Origin: Magicicada septendecula | Lineage: Eukaryota; Arthropoda; Insecta; Hemiptera; Cicadidae | NCBI GenBank assembly: GCA_034769895.1 | Contig: CM068368.1 | Location: 336,683,076 to 336,747,075 of the forward strand | Reading direction: 5' to 3' | DNA: 64,000 nt | Part shown: positions 23,016 to 34,507 of the stretch, piece after piece | Layout: each line of letters starts with the position of its first letter | How positions within the stretch are numbered: position 1 is the first letter of the stretch | The notes under the pieces: model-generated | What the model was told of the DNA's origin: nothing | Database searches by the model: none | What the model saw: only the letters and a program-made list of their open reading frames with translations | Made by a program: the position numbers and the translations under genes

Positions 23016-24200
23016 TATTTATCTAAATTTGATCACACACACTCACATATACAAGAAAATATATCAAATTCCTTTTAATAATTGATTTGGTTAATTCCCA
23101 TGTCTGTAATAAATACTATTCGGAATATATTTGCATTGAGGTCTCTTATTGATGGGTAATGAAAACCAGTTTGTCCGTGACATCCCAAAGTAAACATTTC
23201 CTTTTGCTTATCGAAAGCTTTCTTGTAGTCTTGAGTCTAGACTGTATAAATATGTTTATACTACTCATATTTATTTTAAATTTACGTTGTTTCAAATTGA
23301 AGACATGAATATAAACTTACTTGACATTTTGATTATATCCATTCAATGAAAACCAAATTACATCAGAGATACCTTGAATTAGCATTAATGTTTTTACTTT
23401 TTTTTTAACCCAAGCATTTCTTGTAATTACATTCAACAAAGTAATGCCATTTAGATTTAATGCACACTTTTGGTGTCGTTTTTCATCAAGGTGATCTATT
23501 TGGAACAATACAGTTTAAACAAAAACCATTTAATTCATTTGTAGTACTATTCTCCCACATATTATAAATTCTACATATTTTATGAACCCCTGTTTCCTTC
23601 TATTTGTATATTATAAAGCAATAGATTTGTTGTCCAGTTCTTAGTTGACAGCAATGAAGAATCCGATATCTAGTGAGTGTTTGATCATCCTAAGACCCAT
23701 CCACTTCTGCAGGTGGACAAGATATCAGTCACTCTGTTCAAATCCCACTGGGGCTACTCTCAGACTTCCAGTTCTACTAATCTGGAAGTCTAAGACTTGA
23801 GTATTTAAAGCAATTTTAAATCTGCATAATATATTAAGAAATCAAAAGAAGAATAGATACCGGTGCCTTTGTGACCTTTATATGATTTGGTTCTAGCATT
23901 GTATTACTTTGGAAGTTGAGAAATAATAGGATTGCATCAAATATAAGAGGAAAATGTTTCTTTTGATCACAACACACTGACTCACCTCTCCAAAGTGTTG
24001 TTAAATTTAATAAATAAAAATCTTTCATTTTCTACCTAACATACCTTTCCATAAAAATTGTATTATCTCTAGAAGATGATTTGACAGAGAAGATTACATC
24101 AATCAAGAAGTGTGGCTAGGCTGTAGCTTTATATATATTTCTATATAAGTAACTCGATAATTTTCTTGCAGTTTTTTATAATATTGTATATAGTATCAAA
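23016..24200. other. AT-rich spacer, no gene seen
   Basis: No coding region is recognised. GTTCAAATCCC at 23736-23746 matches a pol III B box, but the T-stem does not pair and no A box is convincing. Confidence 0.5.
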
Positions 24201-24211
24201 GTATAATTACT

Positions 24212-24412
24212 CTGCAAGTAGTTTCTGTATCATTTCAATTCACCTGATGTAAGTTTCACTATATATCAATATCTTCACTATATATTAATATCATAATGAA
24301 TTAACAGTTAACAAAGATTATTTATTAATTCATTTACAAATCTCTGAAGGCACTGACATACAGTGAAACATACATCAGGTGAATTGAAACGATAAAAAAA
24401 CTACTTGTAGAA
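24212..24412. repeat. Imperfect 52-bp inverted repeat (foldback element)
   Basis: The left arm 24212-24263 (GCAAGTAGTTT, then TTTCAATTCACCTGATGTAA) is mirrored at 24360-24412, with about 100 bases of AT-rich sequence between. It is probably a small MITE or foldback element. No target duplication is obvious. Confidence 0.65.
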
Positions 24413-24729
24413 GTAATATATATATGTTGTAGCATATTTTTGGGCACATCCCATCCCGTGTATGTGATGCTTAATTTGCCGATGTATCGTTCCGTAATCC
24501 TGGAACATTTTCAAGGTGTACTCATGTCGATTTAACTATGCTGCTTCTCTTGTGATTTTTGCCATGGGAGGGTTAGAGCATTGGGGTGAGTATGTTGTGG
24601 CCATATGTTGTTTGTTAATTTGTGAACTGTCGGTTAGGAACATATTTTTATGTCTGTTAGCATGTTTTCAAACACTTTTTGCTAAAGTCTATTTCTTGAT
24701 GTATATAATATATGGTATTTAATATTTAT

Positions 24730-26110
24730 AATGACTTTACCTCAAGATGTAACCATAACCACACTTCCAAATAACCACATTACCAAATTATTAAATAAAT
24801 ATCAAACACGAAAGAAACAACTAATGAACACAAACATGAATATATACAGTACTTCAACAGACAATGCCAAAAACACAAATTGACATCTAATTACATTAAC
24901 ATAAATACAAACAACAAAAATATAACTGGACAGAAAACAACAAAACAAGCACAAAAATTATCTGGATTCAAAATGAAATAAATCAATTATACAGTAAGAA
25001 AAACAGCATAACAGTAGACATATATAAATTACACTTAGAACTAACAAGTTTATAACATCCAATTACATGGAATAATAAATACAGTGACATAGAAAGTAAA
25101 ATAAAATTTGAAAAAAAAAAACAAAAAGACAATAACAGTCAACAAAAAACTCAACACATTAAAACAACACAACAAAAATCAAGACCAAAAAAAAAAACAC
25201 ATTATATTCTCAAACTATTAACGTAAGCAACAACTTAACCTATTTAACAAAAAAGAAACAGAATATTTAAACAATATGACAAAAACTAACCTAACTCAAA
25301 ACATAAACAAAAACTAGAAAATTTAATAGTAGAAACAGAATATGCCATTAACCTAATACAAGACAATATACAAGAAGAAAAACGAACAGAAACTACACAT
25401 ATAATTAAAAAAATAATTACTAGTGAAATAAAAAACATCTAAACAGAAGCAAGATAATAAAACAATAAATAAATTAAAAATAAAGTCAATAACAATTTAA
25501 TCATAACTAAAGCTGACAAAAGTCAAGCAACAGTAATTATAGACAAAACAGACTACATCAGAAAAACTGAAGACTTCATCAACAATAATGTTACGAACAA
25601 AATACAAGACACCAGTTACGTCACTAATCACCAGCTTTAATTATCATAGTTACACAGTTTGTAATTAACTCGTACAATATTTCCAGTTAGATTTGTCCAC
25701 ACGCAATAACAATATCTATTAATAGAGTTTCACACAATTAACACAATACTACTTCACTTCGACAAACACTCGAGCTGCACTAACAAAAATCGCTCACGTA
25801 ACTGAACTGACAACCCGGTTGCTATGGCTTTATATACGCCACGCTGAGGTCCAGTACAGCTTTCCCTCATTAACTGCACGCCGGCAGCTTACTGCATATC
25901 TCAAGTGTTCCTGGAACTCACTAGAATCACCTATTTGAATGACGCAACAGCAGCCACACTAAACGGGGGGGGGGGGGAGTGGAGAATGTTCTGGGTTTGT
26001 TCGGTAGGCTTCTCGTAACAATAATAAATGCATACAACTAAATAAAGACCCAACAGAAAAAATATCTTAACCAAACAATAAAACTAGTAAAAACAGCTAA
26101 AAACATTTTC
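24730..26110 (+). pseudogene. Penelope-like element, N-terminal region
   Basis: A decayed coding region, unusually A- and C-rich on this strand, shows the conserved order of Penelope-like polyproteins upstream of the reverse transcriptase: an IYKLHLELTSL block near 25025, ENLIVETEYAINLIQDNIQ near 25318, then ITKADKSQATVIIDKTDYI and KTEDFINN up to 25588. The frame resumes at about 26025 (KCIQLNKDPTEK) after a solo LTR inserted between them. Stops and shifts are frequent, and the catalytic YxDD region is not present. The element is cut off near 26120 where the microsatellite and the gypsy array begin. Confidence 0.7.
25589..26020. mobile_element. Solo LTR inserted in the Penelope-like element
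   Basis: A 432-bp sequence begins TGTTACGA and ends TCGTAACA, so it has the TG...CA ends of an LTR with 8-bp inverted termini. It is flanked by a 4-bp duplication ATAA at 25585-25588 and 26021-26024. The interrupted Penelope frame continues on the far side. It contains TTTATATA near 25830 (a possible TATA box in plus orientation) and a run of 13 G at 25965-25977. Short LTR size and the 4-bp duplication fit a Ty3/gypsy-type element that lost its interior by LTR-LTR recombination. It is unrelated to the array LTRs. Confidence 0.85.
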
Positions 26111-26122
26111 AACAATAAAAAT

Positions 26123-26151
26123 ACACACACACACACACACACATATATATA
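26123..26151. repeat. (AC)n(AT)n microsatellite at the array edge
   Basis: About 20 bases of AC repeat pass into about 9 bases of AT repeat, directly abutting the first unit of the gypsy array. The array unit itself is preceded by TATATATT at later junctions, so the left junction could have formed through AT-rich microhomology. Confidence 0.85.
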
Positions 26152-28351
26152 TTATAACGATTCATAAAGCCGACCCATCGGATCGTTATATGAAAGTGTC
26201 ATACTGTGCGAGTATAGCAGCGTAAGCAAGAGAGAGAGGGTATAATCGCAGCTATCTCTGTCTAACATCACCACTGGTACGAATGTTGCCGGCACAGACA
26301 TGAATGTTTATTCAATTATTTTTATTAGTTAAAACTGCAATATCTTCAAGACTAATAAATATACAGCAATTCTGAAACCTGCATAGTGTTCAGCAATTAA
26401 AGCTCTATAAGTAGCCAAAATATCAACAAATATAATTAACAGTTACAGAATTTATACAGAAGAAGAACGCCAAGAGAAATAACTAGAGAATTAGGCTAGG
26501 TACGAATTAGGTGTTTTCACACACTTACAGAGAAAGACCTAAGCAATAATATTCTGTGTTCAGATCTGTGAAATCACGTTTGCAAATACCCATAATCAAA
26601 CGATTTGCAAACAGAGGAAGTATGAAATTAGCCAGTAATTCTCTACCATCTCAAACCTGTTAAGGGGCGTTTGGTCGACTTGTTCGATATTGTTTCAAAT
26701 GGAAAACGCATGATTTATTTGGAACAACCAATCACAAAGCTGTATTCAGAAGAGACGCCAACTCAGACTTGGGGAATCGACACTCTTCGTTTGAATCTTA
26801 AATGAGCAAGACGGGTGTTAAATACGTGCTAAATTTCACAAACCACGCAAAGTCTTATTTAAATAAATCGTTCGGGAAGTAGTCCGGAGTTGCAGAGGAA
26901 CTAGTAAAGTTCGATAACAACTCTCGCTGTGTAACAACGCATTAATTAATAAAAAAATTAATTAATAATTAATTTATTTGTGAAGTGACCTGTGCAACAG
27001 AGAGCTACAGCATCTGTAATTGCCCAGTATCATCGGTCAACGTTTTGGTCAACATCATTTCTTCCGTGCCGAACCATCAAAAGGAGGATCACTACCAAGG
27101 AGGATTTCTATCTATGGTCGACGCATCAATCAGTAAGAAATAGATTCATTGATCAATGAAATTAAGAAACTAAATAAATAATAAAAAGCAATAAACAATT
27201 TTTAAAACAGACACTAAGTAAATTCATAATTTGTATTTAATTAGTAAGATTAGCTATAAATTAATATAGGAGTGTTGAATGGAAGGTGAGGTGTAGTATT
27301 GAACGTCCAAATTATTGCAGACCTGTTCTTTAGCACTGGTTTGGGAGATATAAATTTTCTTAATTAAACCAGATAAGAACAATTGGTCGCTTGGACATTT
27401 TAATCTTCACTTTTCACGCACACTCATTAATAATAAGAGTTAGGTTAGCAATAAGTCCTTAACTTAGCTTTGAAAGAACATTAATAAAATAACATTTAAT
27501 CGTTAATTAAACAAACTCAAGCAAATTTTAAAGTGTTATTTGTAACGAACGAATCCTGAGATAGTGTGTCTCTATGCTCTGAGCTAAGCTGAATCCGTGT
27601 CATTTGTATCTGGGATTTGTTCTGGCGCCCAGGTAAAGTAAAAGTCACGGGTAAGTAACATTTTATCTATCATTAAATATATAATATATGTGTGTTAGAT
27701 AAAAAGGCCGTTAGAATATATATATATTGTAATGGTACATATTTTCAACAAACACTAATGAAGAAACATGATAAGAATAAATTATTACTTAACACTATAA
27801 TTAAAAGGGATGAGTCAGAGATAAAAGAATGGGTAATTAAAATAATAATACGATCAAGCATATAAAAGTAATCATAAAAGTAACCTCTGATTAATAAATT
27901 TTCTTAATTAAACCAGATAAAAACAATTGGTCATTTGGACCTTTTAATCTTCACTTTTCACGCACACTCATTAATAATAAGAGTTAGGTTAGCAATAAGT
28001 CCTTAACTTAGCTTTGAAAGAACATTAATAAAATAACATTTAATCGTTAATTAAACAAACTCAAGCAAATTTTAAAGTGTTATTTGTAACGATTCCCCTT
28101 GAATTCCACACTCACTGAACGAATCCTGAGATAGTGTGTCTCTATGCTCTGAGCTAAGCTCCGTGTCATTTGTATCTGGGATTTGTTCTGGCGCCCAGGT
28201 AAAGTAAAAGTCATGGGTAAGTAACATTTTATCTATCATTAAATATATAATATATGTGTGTTAGATAAAAAGGCCATAAGAAAAATGGCGCCGCAACTTA
28301 ATGGGCCCGATTAAACTCACAAATGTATGTATAAGTAAATAAGTTATATAT
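26151..28351 (+). mobile_element. Unit 1 LTR/leader region with internal duplication
   Basis: This non-coding 2.2 kb must contain the LTR and untranslated leader of the gypsy element. It includes a direct duplication, copy A at 27350-27716 and copy B at 27894-28283. Each ends with TGGCGCCCAGG (27623 and 28189), whose first nine bases match tRNA-Lys-type primer binding sites, followed by GGGTAAGTAAC, which fits a splice donor. Copy B has an extra 27 bases (ATTCCCCTTGAATTCCACAC...) lacking in A. The exact LTR borders cannot be fixed because only one LTR occurs per unit. Confidence 0.65.
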
Positions 28352-29020
28352 AAATTTGGCAGCGAAGTAACTGCTGAATTAAAAACCCAAACGCTTCTAA
28401 ATAAAGAAGAAATCTAGAGTACTAGGGAAGAGTGTACCCAACTGGGTGAAAATATTAAGGAGGTTAAGAAACAAGTAGAGAGTAAGGCTGACCGAGACGA
28501 AGTACATCAAAAGGTAGAACAGCAATTAAAGGTAATGCGGGAAGATCTGACTAAGGCAATGAAGTCACAGCAACCAAAGTCGTGAGGTGTGGCGGCTATA
28601 AGGAAGAATCGTAAAACCTTGCATTCTCAGGAAACCCACATGAGAATCCTGTGGAGTTTCTACGGCTGTTTGAGGCTTATGTATCTCGCGTAAACCCACT
28701 GATGGACGACGAGGACAAGAAGGACATGTTAGACCGATTTCTCAAGAATTGGGCAGGTACATGGTGGAAAGTCATCTCGGACAGAGTCCAAACCTACGCC
28801 GACTTTAGAGAGAAATTCCTTGCTCAATACTGGAACGTACAGATTCAAAGAAGGGTGCATGATCATCTGGAATTTGGTAATTATCACCCGTCCATGAATA
28901 TGACAACCACCAACTATGTGCTAAATGTAATGGCACAAGTAAAGCATTTAACACCACCAATAGAGGAGAGAGACCTAGTGTATAAGCTAGCGCGTCATTT
29001 CTCGGAACGCACTAGAGTAG
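28352..29020 (+). pseudogene. gag: Unit 1 gag, N-terminal part (broken by nested element)
   Basis: Gag forms the particle of a Ty3/gypsy element. From 28352 the frame encodes a Lys/Glu-rich, coiled-coil-like segment, interrupted by TAG at 28415-28417. A missing base near 28572 shifts the frame, so the main gag domain is read in a 124-codon open stretch at 28651-29025. That domain contains NWAGTWWK, YADFREKF and LAQYWN blocks typical of the Retrotrans_gag family. The frame runs into the nested LTR element at 29021. Once the insertion and one GTAG copy are disregarded, the frame runs directly into the 33684 segment. Confidence 0.8.
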
Positions 29021-30534
29021 TATAACATCTTAACTTGTGTTATAACCTAGGGAACCTGCATTAATTAGAAATGCCAATCATACAGGCTGCCTTTCGTTGT
29101 GACGAGCTGAAAATTAATCACAACAAATAAAACAATTCTTATATCAGGATATTGGGAAGGGGAGACTGTTGATTTATGCACTCAGTTTACTCGGTACTCA
29201 GATGACATCTCTTTATTACATTACGAGATAAAGTTCTCTATTTAAAGTTCTCAACATATATAGTTTACAGTATAATTATATATATTACTCTTTCATAAGG
29301 GCCCTCAAAATATGATGTACATCTATTTAATTTATTCCACGGATCCGGGATTGAATATATATTAAGTTAATAATGGTCACCATGCCATATACAATATTGA
29401 AAATTGAGCCATTTGAAGAATCGACTTTATTAATCTTTCAAAACAAGAAAACTTTTAGTTTAAACATTTACTCTTTTGCTATAACCAGTGTTATTAGATT
29501 ACAGACTACATGTTACATATAATGTCTGTCTTTTAAAGTCTTAAAAGTGGTGAGTTAAATTGTCTTTTGTGGGTAGTAATTTTAGTAACTCATAACCATG
29601 GAAGACAAGCCTCCATGTCACCTGGTTTTCAGTATTTGCTGCAGAATTGGTTTTTCGGTCCTCGTGCGTTTCCTGAAGGTCTGTCGTTGCCTTAGTATCC
29701 GGTGACGGTGAAGTTCCTGAAGTCTGTTATATCATTCGGGGTGAAGTACTCTCATCTTAGGCGACTGTAGTAATTCTTGTAGGATACTCTCATCTTAGAC
29801 GACTGTTGTAATTCTTGTAGTTATAATAAATAAATAGAAAGTTTGTTTCACAGTAATACACTTCACATGATTATTTATTAGTTGAATATCACCTTCATGT
29901 TTGTAGTAATGTATGAATTACATAGTTTGTTATTTATTCATTGAGAGAGAGATGTCATCGCCGCACAAATTTAGTTATTTAAATATTCATTGAACCAACC
30001 ATTCACATAATTATACACGCGTCGCGAAACAACGCTGTACGCAGCTTACGGCGTGAGCGCTCCATTGCAAGTGGTAAAAATAGTTAGGGGGAGAGTAGTA
30101 ATCTCGCGACAATTACTAGTCAACATAGAAGTAGTTCCATGTTTCTAATTTAATTAACGGACTAAAGTTTGATTAAATAATTAAATAGAGATATTCTTAG
30201 TTACAGACGTTATCAAAGTACATTACAGTGGTCTTATTTAATTATTTAAATAATAACAAAATTTACAAATATATTTAGTTTGTTTAGGGGTCAGAAAACA
30301 AGTTAATTCTGGTCAGTGCCTGTATATGCAGGATTAATTAACAAGCCTTACCCTTTCTGTACAATTGTATTCCCTTTTATTTTATTATTAGACTTTTTAT
30401 TAAATATTATTATTATTTAATGATAGCAATAAGATTTAGTTTTAAAATGTGATTTTATTAAAATTTTAAAATTTCTCAGCTTATAAATTAACAATTTAAT
30501 TAATTAATATATTTTTATTAATGAAATCGTCACA
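29021..30534 (-). repeat. Unit 1 nested element, left LTR (full length)
   Basis: This 1,514-bp LTR contains a 38-bp tandem duplication (TACTCTCATCTTAG...) at 29747-29784 and 29785-29820. It shares bases such as GCTCCATTG and AAATAGAG with the LTRs of units 3 and 4, while the right LTR of the same element reads GCTGCATTG and AAATACAG. The two LTRs of one element therefore no longer share the same history. Confidence 0.85.
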
Positions 30535-32167
30535 TACTCCGCCGCTTAAGACACAGCCTCCGGCTTATTTGTTCAGGAATGTACCGGGAGTATGTTTGGG
30601 GATTTCCGTGTGAATATATTTATTATTAGTATTATTTATTATTAGTACACGGTTTTTTTTTTTTATTCTCTTTAAATGATCTTGTTCTCATTTAAATGTT
30701 CTCCTTCGTGAAATCCCCTTTTTCTCATTACTTACAATGCTAACTTATATCTTAATCCTTAATACTAATTTCCCTAATTACACGTAACTCACAATATCGT
30801 GGCCCGACTGACATAAGCTTACTCTAACTCCACAAGTTAGCTTTCAGCACGCACTCTTTTAATGATCTCTTGGCACCTTTCTGCCTCATCATTACAACTT
30901 CAGTCGGCGCCGTTGTGACTTGTTACTTTACCGATATATAATTCTCTCTTGATTATATACCATAGATTTACCTCTAATATAATCTAAAGAGGATCCCATA
31001 CTCCACTCTAGATTATAGTTAATCCTAATATCTTATATTACTTGAGAGAAGCGGAATCTCACGAGGGTAATTCTTATTATCTCTTTAACAATAACCAAAC
31101 AAACTATGCGGAAGGGAGACACTTTACACAATTCATTGTAATACACAGGGGTGGTTTTCAATTGTTTAGGGACGCTACCGTTTCGTACGATAAGGGGGAA
31201 GGGTGGCTGCTTACTACGATTCTTAACACGCTTTTTGTTCTCTTACAGGCCACAACTGGTTGTTCACTATTCAACTATACTTTTATTATTATTTTCCTTT
31301 CTCTTACTTACTGCTACAAGTTACACACATTTGTTTAACTTAAGATTTATTCAGCCTTATTATTTAAGCAATTATAATTCACTTATTATTACTTTGGGGT
31401 TTTAAAAACTACCTAGAATTATTTCCTATCGACTTACCATATTTATTTAGAACACTTTATTTACTTTGTTTTTTTTTTTTTTTTTTTAATTTGGCTCAGT
31501 TTACACGTTTACTGTTTCGGGGCATGGGGTTTAATACTTTCTCTACTAAGGGAGGGTTAACTAAGTCATTTATTCATTTGAAATTTAAGTAATAATATTA
31601 TTTGCTCTACTATACTACACACAATTATCGCCTACACAGTTTAGTTCATGGTAAACATTTATTAACAGTTATTATTAAACATTTGCATTAGTTTTTATTT
31701 AAGCGATCAGCTGTTACGCTGGAATGTAGGTCAGACTAGTTTTAAACAATGGCATTGTTTTGCTTACAAAGGGGGACTCAACTAGAGGGTGAAAGCATTG
31801 TCTAACTTAACTTGCGGGAGGCTGACTATGACAGTTTTACAGGCGGCAACAGGAAATTTACCTGTCCGAGTTTGTCGTCAAATCGACACGTTGATGAATG
31901 AAATTTTTAGACAAGCACCTACATGGTTTTGTTTACATGGGACAATATGTTAATATTACTTTACACATATTATATTTACAAATAAAGTTACCTATACTAT
32001 ATTACTATAATAATAATTATTATTTTTATCTTATTTAAAATTCTGACACATATTAAAATACATGAGTGAATAGATCAACAGCTTGTGTGTGTGGGATATC
32101 GGGACACAATTACTTCTTTCTTTTCTCTTAAGCAAATTAGCAAATTAATTAGCAGAGTGGCGCAATT
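30535..32167 (-). other. Unit 1 nested element interior, non-coding
   Basis: This segment contains T-rich tracts (a run of about 20 T near 31471-31490) and 84- and 98-codon frames on the plus strand that have no family motif. Next to the right LTR on the minus strand, the sequence TTGCGCCACTCTGC is a possible primer binding site, weak because the tRNA match is not clear. Confidence 0.7.
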
Positions 32168-33683
32168 TATAACATCTTAACTTGTGTTATAACCTAGGGA
32201 ACCTGCATTAATTAGAAATGCCAATCATACAGGCTGCCTTTCATTGTGACGAGCTGAAAATTAATCACAACAAATAAAACAATTCTTATATCAGGATATT
32301 GGGAAGGGGAGACTGTTGATTTATGCACTCAGTTTACTCGGTACTCAGATGACATCTCTTTATTACATTACGAGATAAAGTTCTCTATTTAAAGTTCTCA
32401 ACATATATAGTTTACAGTATAATTATATATATTACTCTTTCATAAGGGCCCTCAAAATATGATGTACATCTATTTAATTTATTCCGCGGATCCGGGATTG
32501 AATATATATTAAGTTAATAATGGTCACCTTGCCATATACAATATTGAAAATTGAGCCATTTGAAGAATGGACTTTATTAATCTTTCAAAACAAGAAAACT
32601 TTTAGTTTAAACATTTACTCTTTTGCTATAACCAGTGTTATTAGATTACAGACTACATGTTACATATAATGTCTGTCTTTTAAAGTCTTAAAAGTGGTGA
32701 GTTAAATTGTCTTTTGTGGGTAGTAATTTTAGTAACTCATAACCATGGAAGACAAGCCTCCATGTCACCTGGTTTTCAGTATTTGCTGCAGAATTGGTTT
32801 TTCGGTCCTCGTGCGTTTCCTGAAGGTCTGTCGTTGCCTTAGTATCCGGTGACGGTGAAGTTCCTGAAGTCTGTTATATCATTCGGGGTGAAGTACTCTC
32901 ATCTTAGGCGACTGTAGTAATTCTTGTAGGATACTCTCATCTTAGACGACTGTTGTAATTCTTGTAGTTATAATAAATAAATAGAAAGTTTGTTTCACAG
33001 TAATACACTTCACATGATTATTTATTAGTTGAATATCACCTTCATGTTTGTAGTAATGTATGAATTACATAGTTTGTTATTTATTCATTGAGAGAGAGAT
33101 GTCATCGCCGCACAAATTTAGTTATTTAAATATTCATTGAACCAACCATTCACATAATTATACACGCGTCGCGAAACAACGCTGTACGCAGCTTACGGCG
33201 TGAGCGCTGCATTGCAAGTGGTAAAAATAGTTAGGGGGAGAGTAGTAATCTCGCGACAATTACTAGTCAACATAGAAGTAGTTCCATGTTTCTAATTTAA
33301 TTAACGGACTAAAGTTTGATTAAATAATTAAATACAGATATTCTTAGTTACAGACGTTATCAAAGTACATTACAGTGGTCTTATTTAATTATTTAAATAA
33401 TAACAAAATTTACAATTATATTTAGTTTGTTTAGGGGTCAGAAAACAAGTTAATTCTGGTCAGTGCCTGTATATGCAGGATTAATTAACAAGCTTTACCC
33501 TTTCTGTACAATTGTATTCCCTTTTATTTTATTATTAGACTTTTTATTAAATATTATTATTATTTAATGATAGCAATAAGATTTAGTTTTAAAATGTGAG
33601 ATTTTATTAAAATTTTAAAATTTCTCAGCTTATAAATTAACAAATTATTTAATTAATATATTTTTATTAATGAAATCGTCACA
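32168..33683 (-). repeat. Unit 1 nested element, right LTR
   Basis: A 1,516-bp LTR, nearly identical to the left one. It contains the same 38-bp tandem duplication. Its diagnostic bases agree with the right LTR of unit 2. Confidence 0.85.
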
Positions 33684-34073
33684 GTAGCAACCACTACTAG
33701 AGGAGTGGATGCTCTAGAAAAGTTTATAATGGTCGTGGGTGAATGTGAAGACCTAGAGAGGGACCTGAAGCGTGTAAATAATCAGCTGAGTAACTACTCT
33801 AGAGGCGATCATCAGGAACCAACTTTCTACCCAACGAAAAGAAGAGACAGTGAACGCCCAAAAGAAAAAAGGTTTACTCCATATCCGGGTAACAAACCCC
33901 AAAATCGGCAGGAATTGGAAGAAAAGGGTAAAAGTAGGAGTGTTGAAAACCGACCAATTAAAGGGTTTAAGGTATGTAAAACAGCCATAACATCTACCGA
34001 GCCGCAACCGTCTACTAGTAAAATGAATACGGGAAACGGGAAGCCACTGCAGGTAGAAAAGAAACAAAACTAA
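33684..34073 (+). pseudogene. gag: Unit 1 gag, C-terminal part
   Basis: This continues the gag frame after the nested insertion: a DLERDLKRVNNQL coiled-coil-like stretch, then a very basic, Pro/Gln/Lys-rich tail ending at TAA 34071-34073. No CCHC zinc knuckle can be seen; only a lone Cys remains, so the nucleocapsid motif is absent or lost. The protease frame lies -1 relative to this frame and overlaps its end, consistent with gag-pol frameshifting, though no canonical slippery heptamer is visible. Confidence 0.75.
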
Positions 34074-34507
34074 ATCTACCATTACCTGCAGTGAAACAAC
34101 CCACGAAAACAGGTAAAAAGAAAGTAACAAATAATATAAAACAAGTGAGCGATAGGGAGTTCTTATTAAAAGAAGAGCAGGAAGTGGGTAGAAGCCATTA
34201 TCCTGAATGTCCGGAAATAATTTGTAAAATCAGTAATCTACTAGTACGAGCGCTAATAGACACCGGCAGTGAGGTAACCTGTGTCAGCTCAAAGTTTGTA
34301 GAAAATAATAGTCAGTTGCGTAATTGTCCCAGACTACCCGTAAAAAATTGTAATGTACAGGGAGCCACTGGAGCCAAAATGCAAAAGATCACTGAACAAA
34401 TTTATTTACCTATCAATATAAATGGTACCCAAACCCAAATTGTAGCTCTTATAGTCCCGAAACTCGTTCATGATTGTATTATTGGGGTAGATACGTTACT
34501 TGAGTGA
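34058..34507 (+). pseudogene. Unit 1 pol, aspartic protease
   Basis: The open frame carries the retropepsin signature: LIDTGSEVT (catalytic Asp at about residue 57 counted from 34091) and, 70 residues later, the IIGVDTLL flap-end motif. Retropepsins cleave the Gag-Pol polyprotein. The frame ends at TGA 34505-34507, where relatives usually read straight on into the linker before reverse transcriptase. The downstream codons stay in the same frame, so the TGA looks like a nonsense mutation, and it is present in all four units. Confidence 0.8.

Larger units (their letters stand above)
29021..33683 (-). mobile_element. Unit 1 nested LTR element, full length, non-coding
   Basis: Two 1.5-kb direct repeats (29021-30534 and 32168-33683) flank 1,633 bp, and the whole lies between GTAG copies at 29017-29020 and 33684-33687. 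Orientation is minus: on that strand the LTR starts TGTGACGATTTC, and the base run GGCGGAGTA just before the far LTR looks like a polypurine tract. No gag or pol motif exists in either strand of the interior, so this is a non-autonomous (LARD-like) LTR element. The LTR ends in TTATA and not the usual CA, or the true border lies a few bases away. Confidence 0.85.

Noticed and set aside
23736-23746. GTTCAAATCCC, a pol III B-box match suggesting a tRNA or SINE
   Set aside because: The T-stem does not pair around it and no A box or acceptor stem can be drawn. The similar motif near 510 fails in the same way.
31042-31405. 98- and 84-codon open frames conserved in three units
   Set aside because: They lie on the opposite strand to the nested element and have no family motif. 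Their conservation only reflects the near identity of the array units.
33753-34130. 125-codon minus-strand frame present in all units
   Set aside because: It is a shadow of the gag and protease frames on the plus strand.
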